Shown piece by piece: positions 35,296 through 44,294 of a stretch of DNA of 64,000 nt (positions within the stretch are counted from its first letter, which is position 1; every line of letters begins with the position of its first letter). Below the pieces are notes generated by a model, which searched no databases, had not been told where the DNA came from, and was given only the letters and a program-made list of their open reading frames with translations. The position numbers and the translations under genes are program-made. This DNA is from Streptomyces sp. HUAS ZL42 (GTDB taxonomy: Bacteria > Actinomycetota > Actinomycetes > Streptomycetales > Streptomycetaceae), in NCBI RefSeq assembly GCF_040782645.1, contig NZ_CP160403.1, forward strand, positions 682,001 to 746,000, written 5' to 3'.

Positions 35296-36179
35296 CGGGC
35301 ACTCCGTCGTTGCAGGGGCAGGTACACGGCCATGACCAGGCCGGCGATCAGCACCATGTCGAGGCTGAGGGCGAGCGCCACGTTCTCCTGGCCGACCAGC
35401 ACATTGCCGGAGATGGCGTCGGCGATCTGCAGGGTGACCAGCGGCACCGAACTGCCCACCATGGCCGCGGCCGTGGCGTACGCGGCGAAGGCGCTGCCGA
35501 AGAGCAACACGAGTCCGCCGAGCAGCGAGGGCGCGAGGACCGGCAGGGCCACGTGCAGCCAGTACTGAAGGATGGTGGCACCGTTGTTGCGGGCAGCCTC
35601 ACGCCACTGCACGCGCAGCCCCTCCAGGGCGGGGGTGATGGTGAGGACCATCAGCGGGATCAGGAAGTACAGGTAGACGATCACCAGGCCCCAGAAGCTG
35701 TACAGGTCCCAGCCCTTGTCGGTCAGGCCAAGGTGCCGGGTCAACACGCCGGAGTTGCCCAGCGTGGCCACGAAGGCGAAGGCCAGCGGGACACCGCCGA
35801 AGTTGGCAAGCACCCCGGACGCGGTGAGTACTGCCTCGCGCAGCGCGCGAAAGCGTGAGGTCACAACGGCCTGGGCAAGCGGCAGCCCGCACGCGGCGGC
35901 GATGCCGGCGGACACGGCGGACAGTTTCACGCTGCCGAGCAGCGCGGTCAGATAGGCGCCGCGCAGCGAGGTGGTCAGGTTGTCCGCAGTGTAGGAAGTG
36001 GCACCCGTGACCTGGTCCTTGACGGTGAAGGCACCATTCAGCATGGCGAGGGCCGGCAGCCCGAAGGCGATCGTCGTGAAAGCGAGCAGCGGAATGACGG
36101 CCAGCCGGCCGGAGACGCGGCGCCGCCGCTTCACCGAAGCGAGGGGCGCCGCGTCGACCTGCGTGAGGGTGGCTGTCAT
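35283..36179 (-). CDS. ABC importer permease, first subunit
   Basis: 298 residues with about six helices and EAA loop REAARNNGATILQYWLHVALP near residue 205. The ATG at 36179 overlaps the binding-protein stop (36176). A 35-residue basic cytoplasmic tail precedes the first helix. Confidence 0.88.
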   Translation of the reverse strand: MTATLTQVDAAPLASVKRRRRVSGRLAVIPLLAFTTIAFGLPALAMLNGAFTVKDQVTGATSYTADNLTTSLRGAYLTALLGSVKLSAVSAGIAAACGLPLAQAVVTSRFRALREAVLTASGVLANFGGVPLAFAFVATLGNSGVLTRHLGLTDKGWDLYSFWGLVIVYLYFLIPLMVLTITPALEGLRVQWREAARNNGATILQYWLHVALPVLAPSLLGGLVLLFGSAFAAYATAAAMVGSSVPLVTLQIADAISGNVLVGQENVALALSLDMVLIAGLVMAVYLPLQRRSARWLA

Positions 36180-37333
36180 CCGGATACAGCCTTGCCCCAG
36201 CCCTGCGCGAGGGCTTCCTTGGCCTTGCTCTGCTGTGTCTCGGTCGGGAAGGACGGCGTGCCGGAGACCTTCGGCAGCATCGCCGCGGCGGTCTTGTCGA
36301 GCGTGCCGGCCTTTTCCATGGCCGTCATCAGGGCCGGGCGGGCGAAGCCCTTGAGCCACAGGTTCTGCCCTTCGGCACTGTAGAGGTACTCCTGCCACAG
36401 GCGGGCGGCCGCCGGGTGAGGGGCGTCCTTGTTGATGGCCTGCGAGTAGTACTGGGAGAACAAGCCGTCGCTGGGCACCGACACCTTCCAGTCCACACCC
36501 TTGGACTTGAACTCCTCGGCGTACCCGGCGTTGAGGTAGTCCCAGTCGATGGTGATCGGCGTCTCGCCCTTCTCGACGGTGGCCGGAGTCGCCTCCACGG
36601 GCGTGTAGTTGCCGTTCTTCTTCAGCTTCGCGAAGAAGTCGAGGCCGGGCTGGATGTCGTCGAACGAGCCACCGTTCGCGAGGGCGGCCGCATACACGCC
36701 GGCGTACGCCGAACCTGACTTGGTGGGATTGCCGTTGAGGGCGACCTGGCCCTTGTACTTCGGCTTGAGCAGATCGGCGAAGGTGGTGGGGCAGGTCTTG
36801 ACCCGCTTGGCGTCGCAGCCGATGGACACGTAACCGCCGTAGTCGTTGTACCAGCGGGCCTGCGCGTCCTTCTGCGTCTCGGGGATGTCGGCGAAGCCCT
36901 GCACCTTGTACGGCGCGAGCAGCCCCTGCTGGGCGGCGCTCAGCGCGAAGGAGCTGCCCAGGTCCAGCACGTCGGGAGCGCGGTCCTGGCCCTTGCGGGA
37001 GGTGACGGCGTTGATCTCGTCCTGGCTGGAGCCGTCCGGGCTCTCGACCTCGACCTTGATGCCGTACTTCTTCTGGAAGCCGTCGATCAGGGCGCCGTAG
37101 TTGGCCCAGTCGCGGGGCAGCGCGATGGCGTGCAGCGTGCCCTCCTTCTTCGCGGCCTTCACCAGCGCGTCCATACCGCCGAAGTCGGCGGCGGAGGTGG
37201 CGGTGGCGGCGCTCTTGCCATCGGCAGTGGTCGAGGAGTTGTCGGGGGCGGCGCCGCAGGCGCTCAGGGCGAGCGCGGCGAGGACGGCGAGGGGGCCACT
37301 GAGGACGGCAGTTCTCGGCAGGGACACGGTCAC
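36176..37333 (-). CDS. Extracellular solute-binding lipoprotein of the importer
   Basis: 385 residues from GTG 37333, with GGAG five bases ahead. A signal peptide ends at the lipobox LALSACG (Cys near residue 29), so it is a lipoprotein. The mature part is a family 1/Fe3+-type binding protein (EGTLHAIALPRDWANYGALI, GIKVEVESPDG, APDVLDLGSSFAL, PITIDWDYLNAGY). Residues such as DYGGYVSIGCD in the cleft differ from iron-binding homologues, which carry a Tyr pair. This fits the phosphonate/phosphoester-like subgroup. First gene of a five-gene operon under the palindrome at 37374-37389. Confidence 0.87.
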   Translation of the reverse strand: MTVSLPRTAVLSGPLAVLAALALSACGAAPDNSSTTADGKSAATATSAADFGGMDALVKAAKKEGTLHAIALPRDWANYGALIDGFQKKYGIKVEVESPDGSSQDEINAVTSRKGQDRAPDVLDLGSSFALSAAQQGLLAPYKVQGFADIPETQKDAQARWYNDYGGYVSIGCDAKRVKTCPTTFADLLKPKYKGQVALNGNPTKSGSAYAGVYAAALANGGSFDDIQPGLDFFAKLKKNGNYTPVEATPATVEKGETPITIDWDYLNAGYAEEFKSKGVDWKVSVPSDGLFSQYYSQAINKDAPHPAAARLWQEYLYSAEGQNLWLKGFARPALMTAMEKAGTLDKTAAAMLPKVSGTPSFPTETQQSKAKEALAQGWGKAVSG

Positions 37334-37373
37334 GGCTGCTCCAGGGGGACGCACAGAGACTGGCGATGAGGCG

Positions 37374-37389
37374 ACTTGTTTGAACAAGT
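37374..37389. promoter_or_regulatory. GntR operator palindrome upstream of the importer operon
   Basis: ACTTGTT-TG-AACAAGT is a perfect 7-bp inverted repeat 41 bp upstream of the binding-protein start. It lies in the divergent spacer shared with the GntR/UTRA gene, whose family binds such sites. Confidence 0.7.
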
Positions 37390-37542
37390 TGGCCCACAGT
37401 AAGGCCGCCTCACGTGTCGTGTCAGTAAACAACGACGAAATACTGGCCCGGGTTTCCCTGCACAATCACGGAAGCTGCCACCGCTTCCGCACTTCGACTA
37501 GGCTGCTCACGCTGTGCACAACTGTCGACTCAGAGGGGAAGC

Positions 37543-38289
37543 ATGGCGGCGCGACACGAGGAGATCGCCGACGAACTGCGACGGGCGATCGACCGCGAGG
37601 AGTACACCGTCGGCAGCCGACTGCCCGCGGAGACGGAACTCGCCACCCAGTACGGCGTCTCACGCGGCACGGTCCGCCAGGCCGTCGCATCACTCACCGC
37701 CGAAGGGCTCATCGGCTCCCGGCAGGGCGCACGCCGCGTAGTGCTGGCCAGTCGCCGCAGCCAGAGCTTCACCGAGTTGCGCAGCTTCGCCCAGTGGGCG
37801 CACGCCATGGGACGGAAGGCGACGGGACACGTGGTCGCGCAGGAGTACCGCCCGGCAACCAAGGAGGACGCGATACGCCTCCAACTGGCCGAGGAGACAC
37901 CTGTGTTGCACGTCCTACGGGTGCGGGGACTGGACGGCGAGCCGGTCCTGCTGGAGCGAACCGTCTACGCCGACTGGATCTCCCCCGCCGTCGAGGCGAT
38001 CGAGCCCGACTGCCCCTCCGTCACTCAACGCCTCTACGACGACACGGGCGTGGTCTTCGCCTACGGCGAGCACGTCATCGACGCGGTGGCGGCCGGCGCC
38101 CAGGACGCCGAGCTCCTGGGCATCCGCCGTACCAGCCCCCTGCTGCGGGTCCGCCGGGTGACGACGACACGCGAAGGACGTCCGGTGGAATGGTCCGACG
38201 ACCGCTACCGCTCCGACGCCGTGAGCTTCAGTGTGCACAACTCGATAGGAAACAACGCACTGGCACGCAAAACAGCAGATTTCCGGTAG
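37543..38289 (+). CDS. GntR-family (HutC/UTRA) regulator
   Basis: 248 residues. Winged helix at the N-terminus: EIADELRRAIDREEYTVGSR, LPAETELATQYGVSRGTVRQ, LTAEGLIGSRQGARRVV. A UTRA ligand domain fills 85-235 (LEETPVLHVLRVRGLDGEPV-like region, RLYDDTGVVFAYGEHVI, LLRVRRVTTTREGRPVEWSD). AGGGGAAG precedes the ATG. It most likely represses the ABC/HAD-EEP operon; UTRA domains usually bind the pathway substrate or a phosphorylated form. Confidence 0.88.
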   Translation: MAARHEEIADELRRAIDREEYTVGSRLPAETELATQYGVSRGTVRQAVASLTAEGLIGSRQGARRVVLASRRSQSFTELRSFAQWAHAMGRKATGHVVAQEYRPATKEDAIRLQLAEETPVLHVLRVRGLDGEPVLLERTVYADWISPAVEAIEPDCPSVTQRLYDDTGVVFAYGEHVIDAVAAGAQDAELLGIRRTSPLLRVRRVTTTREGRPVEWSDDRYRSDAVSFSVHNSIGNNALARKTADFR

Positions 38290-38464
38290 TTCGTCAATTC
38301 CGGCAGTAGAGGTCGACACCGGGTCGAAGCCTTCGGCCTCCAGGCCCGCCGAGCGGCAGTAGGTTTTGTGGGGCTGATACCCCCCCTGGACCGGGTCGGC
38401 GGAGCCCTGCCGGTGAGCTCGCTCAGCGCGACGACCACGTCGTCCGGCTCGGCCGCCTGGCCGG

Positions 38465-38735
38465 TGACGGGCTGGTCGATCAGCCGCGCCGAGTGGTCGG
38501 TTGAACGCCGTGGGCCGGTCCGCACCGTTGCGTCCGGGGTGATGGTGGTCGTCGCTGTCAAGGGCTCGCTGAGCAGGGCGAAGTCGCAGCGGAAGCGACT
38601 GGCTTGCCGGAGAAGACCCGCTCGAAGGTGAAGGCCGGCGCCGTCTCCGCGGTGGTGTCGACCAGACCCGCCCCCTGCAGCAGCCGTTGCAGCGTCCGCC
38701 GGGCGAGGTTGAAGTCCCCGCAAAGATCCCCAGCT
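38465..38735 (-). pseudogene. EEP (endonuclease/exonuclease/phosphatase) domain remnant
   Basis: Minus-strand frames read GDFNLARRTLQRLLQGAGLV, then TFERVFSGK. After a shift RFRCDFALLSEP appears, and finally STDHSARLI. GDFN and S(T)DHS are the catalytic motifs of EEP phosphodiesterases. Frameshifts separate them and the N-terminal half is not visible. It lies 0.2 kb after the GntR gene of the operon that carries a complete EEP domain. Nothing else recognisable in 38290-38464. Confidence 0.55.
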
Positions 38736-39594
38736 TCGGCCAGGCGGCCCCGACCTGCACGTTCTGACCGGGCATCAGCCACACCGGGGCGTCGCTGAGC
38801 AACCCGCGCAGGCACATGTCGGCAGTTCCGCCGCCGGCAGGCATGAAGTGACCACAGAAGGCGATTCACCAACTCAGGGCGTTCCTGCAGCAAGCATGCG
38901 GGTGTTCCGCTCCGGCCCCGCCATCCGCCGATCCTGCGGACGCTCGCGTTCCGCTGCTGCCCCGTCGACGACGCGGCAGCGATGGCGGTCGTCGCCGAGG
39001 CCGAGGCCGCGGCACCATCCGCATGCGGCAGCATCGGCCCCGGTCACGGACCCCTCGACCACCACAAGCCCATCGCCACAGCGGTCGGCGAGGCGGTCCA
39101 GGACCACCTCGACCGTCGACGGCACACCGCCGACGGCGGCTTCCGCACATGGGCCCGGCCCTCTGCCAGCTCCAGCACCCCCCTCCCCCTGCCCTTCCTG
39201 GAGCAGTGCAGAGGAGTTCCCTTCGAACGGGGGCGGAGCGCAAGCCGTCGAAAGACGCGTTGCGGCACGGCCGGGCAGCGCAGGGCCGAATGCAACGGCC
39301 GTCGAGCACCGCCAGAGTTAGGATCCGGGCCATGGCCCTGACCATGAACGACGTACTCTCCTCACGGAGCGGACGCCCTTGATGCGGGGGTCGACTTGAC
39401 CGGGCCCCAAAGCTAAAGGGCCGGTCTTGTGGTGAGACCTCTCCTACCAGGGGCTTTACATGCGTCTGCGGTCGGGTGTGGTCCGTCCGACTCGGCTTCG
39501 CCAGACGGTGGTTCACACCGCTTCGCGTAGGTCATTTCGCTGAGGGAATATCACTGGCGGCCCGTTCTTCCCAGGGTTCGGCGGGACCAGTCGG
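38736..39594. other. No recognisable gene
   Basis: Several short open frames overlap on both strands, none with family motifs, ribosome sites or neighbours that support coding. I see no repeat or RNA gene here. It is probably decayed sequence beside the EEP remnant. Confidence 0.4.
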
Positions 39595-40158
39595 CTAACG
39601 CGCCACGCGGTAGCGGAGGTAGACGACTCTTGAGCTGAAGGTGTGGGTCCCGACGAGTTCGAGATCCACCCGGCGCTCGTGCTGGGGGAAGAACGGAATG
39701 CCGCCGCCGACCAGCACCGGGTAGACCCTGGCCCGGTACTCGTCGATCAGACCCAACGCGGCCGCCTCGGCGGCGAGAGTCGCACCGCCGATCGCGATGT
39801 TGCCGTCACCCGGCTCGGCTCGCAATCGCTCGATCTCCTCCGCCAGGCCGCCTGAGGCCAGGCGGGCATTGCCCTGCACCGCCGACAACGTGGTGGAGAA
39901 CACCACCTTGGGGAGCGCCTTCCAGACCGCGGCAAACTCGGACGTTGAGAAGCCGAGCGATGGATTCCGGTCGACGGTCTCCCAGTACAGCATCGACTCG
40001 TACAGCCGTCGTCCCAACAGGTGGACACCGGCCTCTCGCACCTCGTCGGTAGCGAAGCGAAAGACCTCCTCGTCGGGCGGCGTCCAGTCGAAGCCGCCGT
40101 CCGGCCCGACGATGTAGCCGTCCAGTGAGACGCCCATCGAATACGTCACGCTGTGCAT
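39595..40158 (-). CDS. Dihydrofolate reductase-like (RibD C-terminal family) protein
   Basis: 187 residues from ATG 40158, with GAGGAGG upstream. SMGVSLDGYIVGPDGGFDW, LLGRRLYESM, VVFSTTLSAVQGNARLASG, NIAIGGATLAAEAAALGLID and YPVLVGGGIPFF are the pattern of the stand-alone RibD_C/DHFR-like reductases. They bind NADPH. Physiological substrates are mostly unknown. Monocistronic. Confidence 0.87.
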   Translation of the reverse strand: MHSVTYSMGVSLDGYIVGPDGGFDWTPPDEEVFRFATDEVREAGVHLLGRRLYESMLYWETVDRNPSLGFSTSEFAAVWKALPKVVFSTTLSAVQGNARLASGGLAEEIERLRAEPGDGNIAIGGATLAAEAAALGLIDEYRARVYPVLVGGGIPFFPQHERRVDLELVGTHTFSSRVVYLRYRVAR

Positions 40159-40420
40159 CAGAAGTCCTCCTCGGTAACGGGTTCGACAGTACGACCGCCG
40201 GACGCCGCAGGACTCATCGCGACGCGAGATCCACTGGGAGTGGCCGCCGCGGCACGAGACCGCTATGGGCCACTCGGTCGGGCGTGCGGGGCCTTTCGGC
40301 CCTGTTGACCGGTGCCCCGCACTACCAGGCTGGATTCTCGGAGTACCAGGCGGGGTCCGCATAGCGGTACGCAGCCGGCCTGGAGCCCGCGCAGGATCCA
40401 TCGGTTGTCGGGAGGCCGCC

Positions 40421-41335
40421 ATGGCGCTGGCGATCCGTACGGTGGGGCTGAGGAAGTCCTTCGGTTCGGCGGTCGCGCTTCGGCCGCTGGATCTGGAGGT
40501 CGCCGAGGGCGAGGTCCTCGGTTACCTGGGGCCCAACGGCGCCGGGAAGACCACCACGATCCGCTGTCTGCTCGGGCTGATCCGCGCCGACGCCGGGCGG
40601 GCCGAGATCTTCGGTGTGGACGCCCAGGCGCGCCCGGCGCAGGCGCACCGTCGCGTGGCCTACGTGCCGGGCGAGGCGAACCTCTGGCCGGGACTGACCG
40701 GTACACAGACGCTGCACCTGCTCGGCCGGGTCCAGGGACGGGTCGACGAGCCGTACCGGAAGGAGTTGCTCGAGCGGTTCCGGCTCGATCCCTCGAAGCG
40801 CGTGCGCGCCTACTCGAAGGGCAACCGTCAGAAGGTGCTGCTGATCGCCGCACTCAGCTCGCGAGCCGACCTGCTGATCCTCGACGAGCCGACCAGCGGT
40901 CTGGATCCCCTGATGGAGGAGACATTCCGCGAATGTGTCCGCGAAGCGCGCCGGCGTGGGCAGAGTGTCTTTCTCTCCTCGCACATCCTGAGCGAGGTCG
41001 AGGCGCTGAGCGACCGAGTGGCGATCCTGCGCGCCGGCGAACTGGTCGAGGTGGGGACACTGGCGCAGATGCGCCACCTGTCCGCGTTGTCGATCGACGC
41101 CGCCTTCGACACCACGCCTCCGGACCTTTCGAAGATCCCGGGAGTCACCGCTGTGCTGGTGGAGGGCAATCGGGTCCGCTGCCAGGTGGTCGGCTCGGTC
41201 GAGCCGCTGCTCGGGGTGCTCGCCGCGTCCGGCGTGCACCAGCTGCTCAGTCGCGAGCCCTCGCTCGAGGAGCTCTTCCTCGCCCACTACGGCCGGCAAC
41301 CCGCGAACCGGGCCGGTGAGTCGCATGCGGCCTGA
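40421..41335 (+). CDS. ABC exporter ATPase
   Basis: 304 residues from ATG 40421 with GGGAGG upstream; upstream in-frame codons belong to the spacer. Walker A GPNGAGKTTTIR, signature YSKGNRQKVLLIAAL (degenerate SKGNRQK in place of LSGGQ), Walker B LLILDEPTSGLDPLMEE, SSHILSEVEALSDRVAIL. The CcmA/DrrA-like type pairs with a large permease that follows with a short overlap. Substrate unknown, likely a drug or lipid-like compound. The spacer 40159-40420 has no gene. Confidence 0.88.
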   Translation: MALAIRTVGLRKSFGSAVALRPLDLEVAEGEVLGYLGPNGAGKTTTIRCLLGLIRADAGRAEIFGVDAQARPAQAHRRVAYVPGEANLWPGLTGTQTLHLLGRVQGRVDEPYRKELLERFRLDPSKRVRAYSKGNRQKVLLIAALSSRADLLILDEPTSGLDPLMEETFRECVREARRRGQSVFLSSHILSEVEALSDRVAILRAGELVEVGTLAQMRHLSALSIDAAFDTTPPDLSKIPGVTAVLVEGNRVRCQVVGSVEPLLGVLAASGVHQLLSREPSLEELFLAHYGRQPANRAGESHAA

Positions 41336-42962
41336 AACCAACGCCGCGGCCAACCGAGCCGCGCGCACCGTAGCGGTGATCACCGGCAGACGTGCGATGC
41401 GATCGGCCGCCGTCTGGGGCGTCCTGTTCGGCGTGCTGATCCTCAACGAGGCACTCGGCTGGCACACGAACTTCCCGACCGCCGCCTCGCGCGAGAAGTT
41501 CGCGCACACCCTCGGCGCCAACAACGGCTTGGCCGCGATCATCGGCCCGGCCCGGCATGTGGACACCGTCGGCGGGTTCGTGGCCTGGCGCGTGTTCGGC
41601 CTGCTGATCATCGTCGGCGCCATCTGGGGGCTGCTCACCGCCACCCGGCTGCTCCGGCGGGAAGAGGACGCCGGACGCTGGGAGCTGCTCCTGTCGGGTC
41701 GCACCACACGACGTCACGCGACGGCTCAGGCACTGGCCGGGATGGCAGCCGGATGGCTGGTGCTGTGGGGACTGACGGCGGCCTTCACCACCGCCGCAGG
41801 GGCTGACCGCAACGTCGGATTCTCCGTCTCGGCGTCGCTCTTCTACACGACCGCTGCCACCGCCAGCGCCGCCTTGTTTCTCGCCATCGGCGCGTTCGCC
41901 AGCCAACTCGCGCCGACGCGCCGTCAGGCCAACGGGCTCGGCGCCATCGCGTTCGCCGTGTTCTACCTGATCCGCATGATCGCCGACTCCGGTACGGGTC
42001 TGTCCTGGCTGCGCTGGGCGAGCCCGCTCGGCTGGATCGAGAACCTCCGCCCGCTCACCGGCTCGCAACCCCTCGCCCTCGTGCCCGTCCTCCTGCTCGC
42101 CGCCGTGTTCACCGGAGCGGCGACAGCCCTCGCCGGGCGTCGCGACCTCGGAGCGGCCGTCATGGTCCGCTCCCGGGCGCCGAGAGGCGGCACCCGCTTT
42201 CTCGGCGGCGCCGGCTTCCTCGTCGTCCGCCTGGAACGCTGGGTCGCGCTCTCGTGGACAGCAGGGCTCGCGGCGCTCGCCCTGGTCTTCGGCGTGGTCG
42301 CCCGGTCCGCCGCGTCCGGGGGCGTCGCCGTCGGCGCGATCGAGGAGAGCCTGGGCCGCCTCGGTGCACATCCCGGCAGCCCCGAGGCAGCGTGGATCGG
42401 ATACGAGTTCCTGTACCTCGCCGCCCTGCTGGCCTTCGCTGCGGCCGGCCAGATATCCGCGCTGCGCAGCGAGGAAGCCGACGGCCATCTCGACCACCTC
42501 CTCGCCCGCCGCCTGACCAGGACGGCGTGGCTTGCGGGACGGGTGGGCTTCGCCGCGGCCCTCGTCCTCGGCGCCGGCCTCGCCACCGCCGTGGGGGGCT
42601 GGATCGGTGTGGCCGCCCGCCGCAGCGAGGTCGGATTCTCCGACATGCTGCAGGCCGGTCTCAACACGGCTGTTCCGGCGCTGTTCGTGCTCGGCCTGGG
42701 AGCCCTGTTGTACGGGCTGGTTCCGCGGCTCGCCGTACCCGTTCTGTACGGCCTGGTCCTGTGGTCGTTCCTCATCGAGATCATCGGATCGAGCATCACC
42801 AGCAACCACTGGCTGCTCGACACGGCCGTACTCACTCACCTCGGCCCCGTCCCCGCCGCGGACCTGAACTGGACCGCCATCGCCGCCCTCACTGGGATGG
42901 GCGTGATCGCCGCAGCAGCCGGACTCGCCGCATTCAGCCGGCGCGACCTGGTCGCCGCATAG
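41325..42962 (+). CDS. ABC exporter permease with two six-helix halves
   Basis: About 545 residues. Start ATG 41325 has GGTGAG just upstream; a GTG at 41316 is the alternative. Around twelve hydrophobic segments occur in two similar halves (RLLRREEDAGRWELLLSGRT in the first and RSEEADGHLDHLLARRLTR in the second mark equivalent cytoplasmic loops). This is the layout of TnrB3/ABC-2-like actinobacterial multidrug exporters. The start overlaps the ATPase stop by 11 bp, so translation is coupled. Confidence 0.85.
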   Translation: MRPETNAAANRAARTVAVITGRRAMRSAAVWGVLFGVLILNEALGWHTNFPTAASREKFAHTLGANNGLAAIIGPARHVDTVGGFVAWRVFGLLIIVGAIWGLLTATRLLRREEDAGRWELLLSGRTTRRHATAQALAGMAAGWLVLWGLTAAFTTAAGADRNVGFSVSASLFYTTAATASAALFLAIGAFASQLAPTRRQANGLGAIAFAVFYLIRMIADSGTGLSWLRWASPLGWIENLRPLTGSQPLALVPVLLLAAVFTGAATALAGRRDLGAAVMVRSRAPRGGTRFLGGAGFLVVRLERWVALSWTAGLAALALVFGVVARSAASGGVAVGAIEESLGRLGAHPGSPEAAWIGYEFLYLAALLAFAAAGQISALRSEEADGHLDHLLARRLTRTAWLAGRVGFAAALVLGAGLATAVGGWIGVAARRSEVGFSDMLQAGLNTAVPALFVLGLGALLYGLVPRLAVPVLYGLVLWSFLIEIIGSSITSNHWLLDTAVLTHLGPVPAADLNWTAIAALTGMGVIAAAAGLAAFSRRDLVAA

Positions 42963-43237
42963 CCATGGCCAACGCAATGAGGTGGATCGACGCCGTGGGC
43001 CGTGTCCGTGCGGTGAGCGGTGAGTTGGGCGTTGTCAGCACGTGGGCGCCACCCAGATCAGGTGCCCTTCAAAGGTGCCGATGAGCGGGCATGCTCAACC
43101 TCGAAGCCGGAAACCGGCAGGCCGTTCTCCAAGGTCATCGTCAAGCGCACTCGCCCAAGTTGTGAGGAGTCCGTGCATTCACAGCCCCTCAACCCGCAAA
43201 CGTGAAGGCTCTTTCGCCTGGAACCAGCAAGCTCTCG

Positions 43238-43475
43238 GCATCAAGCGGCGTAGTCGTGGAACCCCCACCGCTCTTGCGGCCGGGACGGCCCGCGACAACC
43301 ATGCGGCGCAGCAGCGTCGGCGGGACGTAGAGAGGCTCTTCGACCTCCTCGTACATCTTGACCTACTCGTACATCTTGACCTCCTCGTACATCGATTCCG
43401 CGACGGCCTGAGCGGTGTCGAGGCCGATGAGGTCGAGCAAGCGCAGTGGTCCCATGGGATGGGCAGCCGAGTTCC
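43238..43475 (-). pseudogene. 3-hydroxyacyl-CoA dehydrogenase C-terminal remnant
   Basis: Minus strand reads [34 protein letters not shown], then an in-frame TAG, VKMYEEVEEPLYVPPTLLRR, MVVAGRPGRKSGGG and, after a one-base shift, FHDYAA stop. This is the end of a 3-hydroxybutyryl-CoA dehydrogenase. An 18-bp tandem duplication adds copies of the VKMYEE block and carries the stop. The sequence 42963-43237 has nothing recognisable. Confidence 0.7.
43345..43398. repeat. Three tandem 18-bp units
   Basis: Units begin CTCCTCGTACATCTTGAC (43345), CTACTCGTACATCTTGAC (43363) and CTCCTCGTACATCGATTC (43381). The middle unit differs by one base, which creates a TAG in the minus-strand reading of the dehydrogenase remnant. 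Slippage duplication is the simplest cause. Confidence 0.85.
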
Positions 43476-43483
43476 ATACCGCG

Positions 43484-43893
43484 ATCGATGTCCTCCGCGA
43501 CGGCGGATCCGGACTCGGTCTGCCCCCGCTCGCGGAGATCGGCGCCTACGGCACGGTCGCGGGCCCCGACCCCTCGCTGCTCGTCCAGCCGGCCGGGGCG
43601 GCCCGTGACGCGCTGGCCCGGGACGGTCGCCTCAAGGTCGCCGACCTGGACCTGTTCGAGATCAACGAGGCGTTCGCCGGGGTGGCCCTGGCCTACCAGC
43701 GGGAGCTCGACATCCCGCTGGACAAGGTAAACGTCAACGGCGGGACCATCGCCCTGGGGCATCCGGTCGGCATGACCGGCACCCGGCTGGTGCTGACCCT
43801 CGCCATGGAAGTACAGCGGCGCGGAGGCGGCACGGGAGCGGCGGCCCTGTGCGGGGGCGGCGGCCAGGGCGGTGCCCTGGCCGCTGCACGTAC
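43484..43893 (+). pseudogene. Thiolase (acetyl-CoA acetyltransferase) C-terminal remnant
   Basis: Plus strand reads [60 protein letters not shown] and [13 protein letters not shown]. Both C-terminal catalytic motifs of thiolases (NEAFA with GHP, and CGGGGQG) are present, but the N-terminal half with the acyl-Cys is lost. It directly abuts the dehydrogenase remnant on the other strand, showing a rearrangement. Confidence 0.75.
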
Positions 43894-43952
43894 CCGCGCA
43901 GGCCTGACATTCCTTCCCTTCTCCCATCCCGTACGAGACCAGGTTGACCACC

Positions 43953-44067
43953 ATGACCGACCACCTGTCCCTGGACGAGGCGACCCTCGCCGTGGCGGCC
44001 CGCACTCACGCCGCCGATGGTGTCGTTTCCCTCGCCCTGCGCCGCCCTGACGGCGGGCCGCTGCCCT
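43953..44067 (+). pseudogene. N-terminal remnant of a phthalate-dioxygenase-reductase-type protein
   Basis: From ATG 43953 the frame reads [19 protein letters not shown] and [19 protein letters not shown], the start of VanB/PDR-type ferredoxin reductases (V..R....DGV.SL.L..PDG.PLP.W.PGAH). The homology stops there. Downstream to 44294 I see nothing. Confidence 0.5.
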
Positions 44068-44294
44068 GCATGGCCGACGCCGGACTGCACGGCCACAGGT
44101 ACGCCGTCGATGCGATGCTCAGCGCCACCGCCCCCTCCGCCTGCGGCACCGCAGCCTCAATAGAGCCGACAGCCCGTGGCGATCGTCACGCGAACTCGTA
44201 CACGGCCCCGGACGCCGCTGATTCGGTCGGCCGGATGGTCCCGGAGGACGTGCCGGAACCACACGAGGACATTCCTCCGGCAGGCCGAGAATGC

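Noticed and set aside
36176..37333. Ferric-iron-binding protein
   Set aside because: Overall family is shared, but the operon carries a HAD-EEP enzyme and no siderophore or iron-regulated site was seen; left as unknown substrate.
41247..42977. A 576-codon minus-strand frame opposite the exporter permease
   Set aside because: Low-complexity Glu/Gly/Ala-rich shadow; the plus strand has clear membrane helices.
43345..43398. Tandem repeat as a possible CRISPR array
   Set aside because: Units are contiguous 18-mers with no spacers and lie within a coding remnant.
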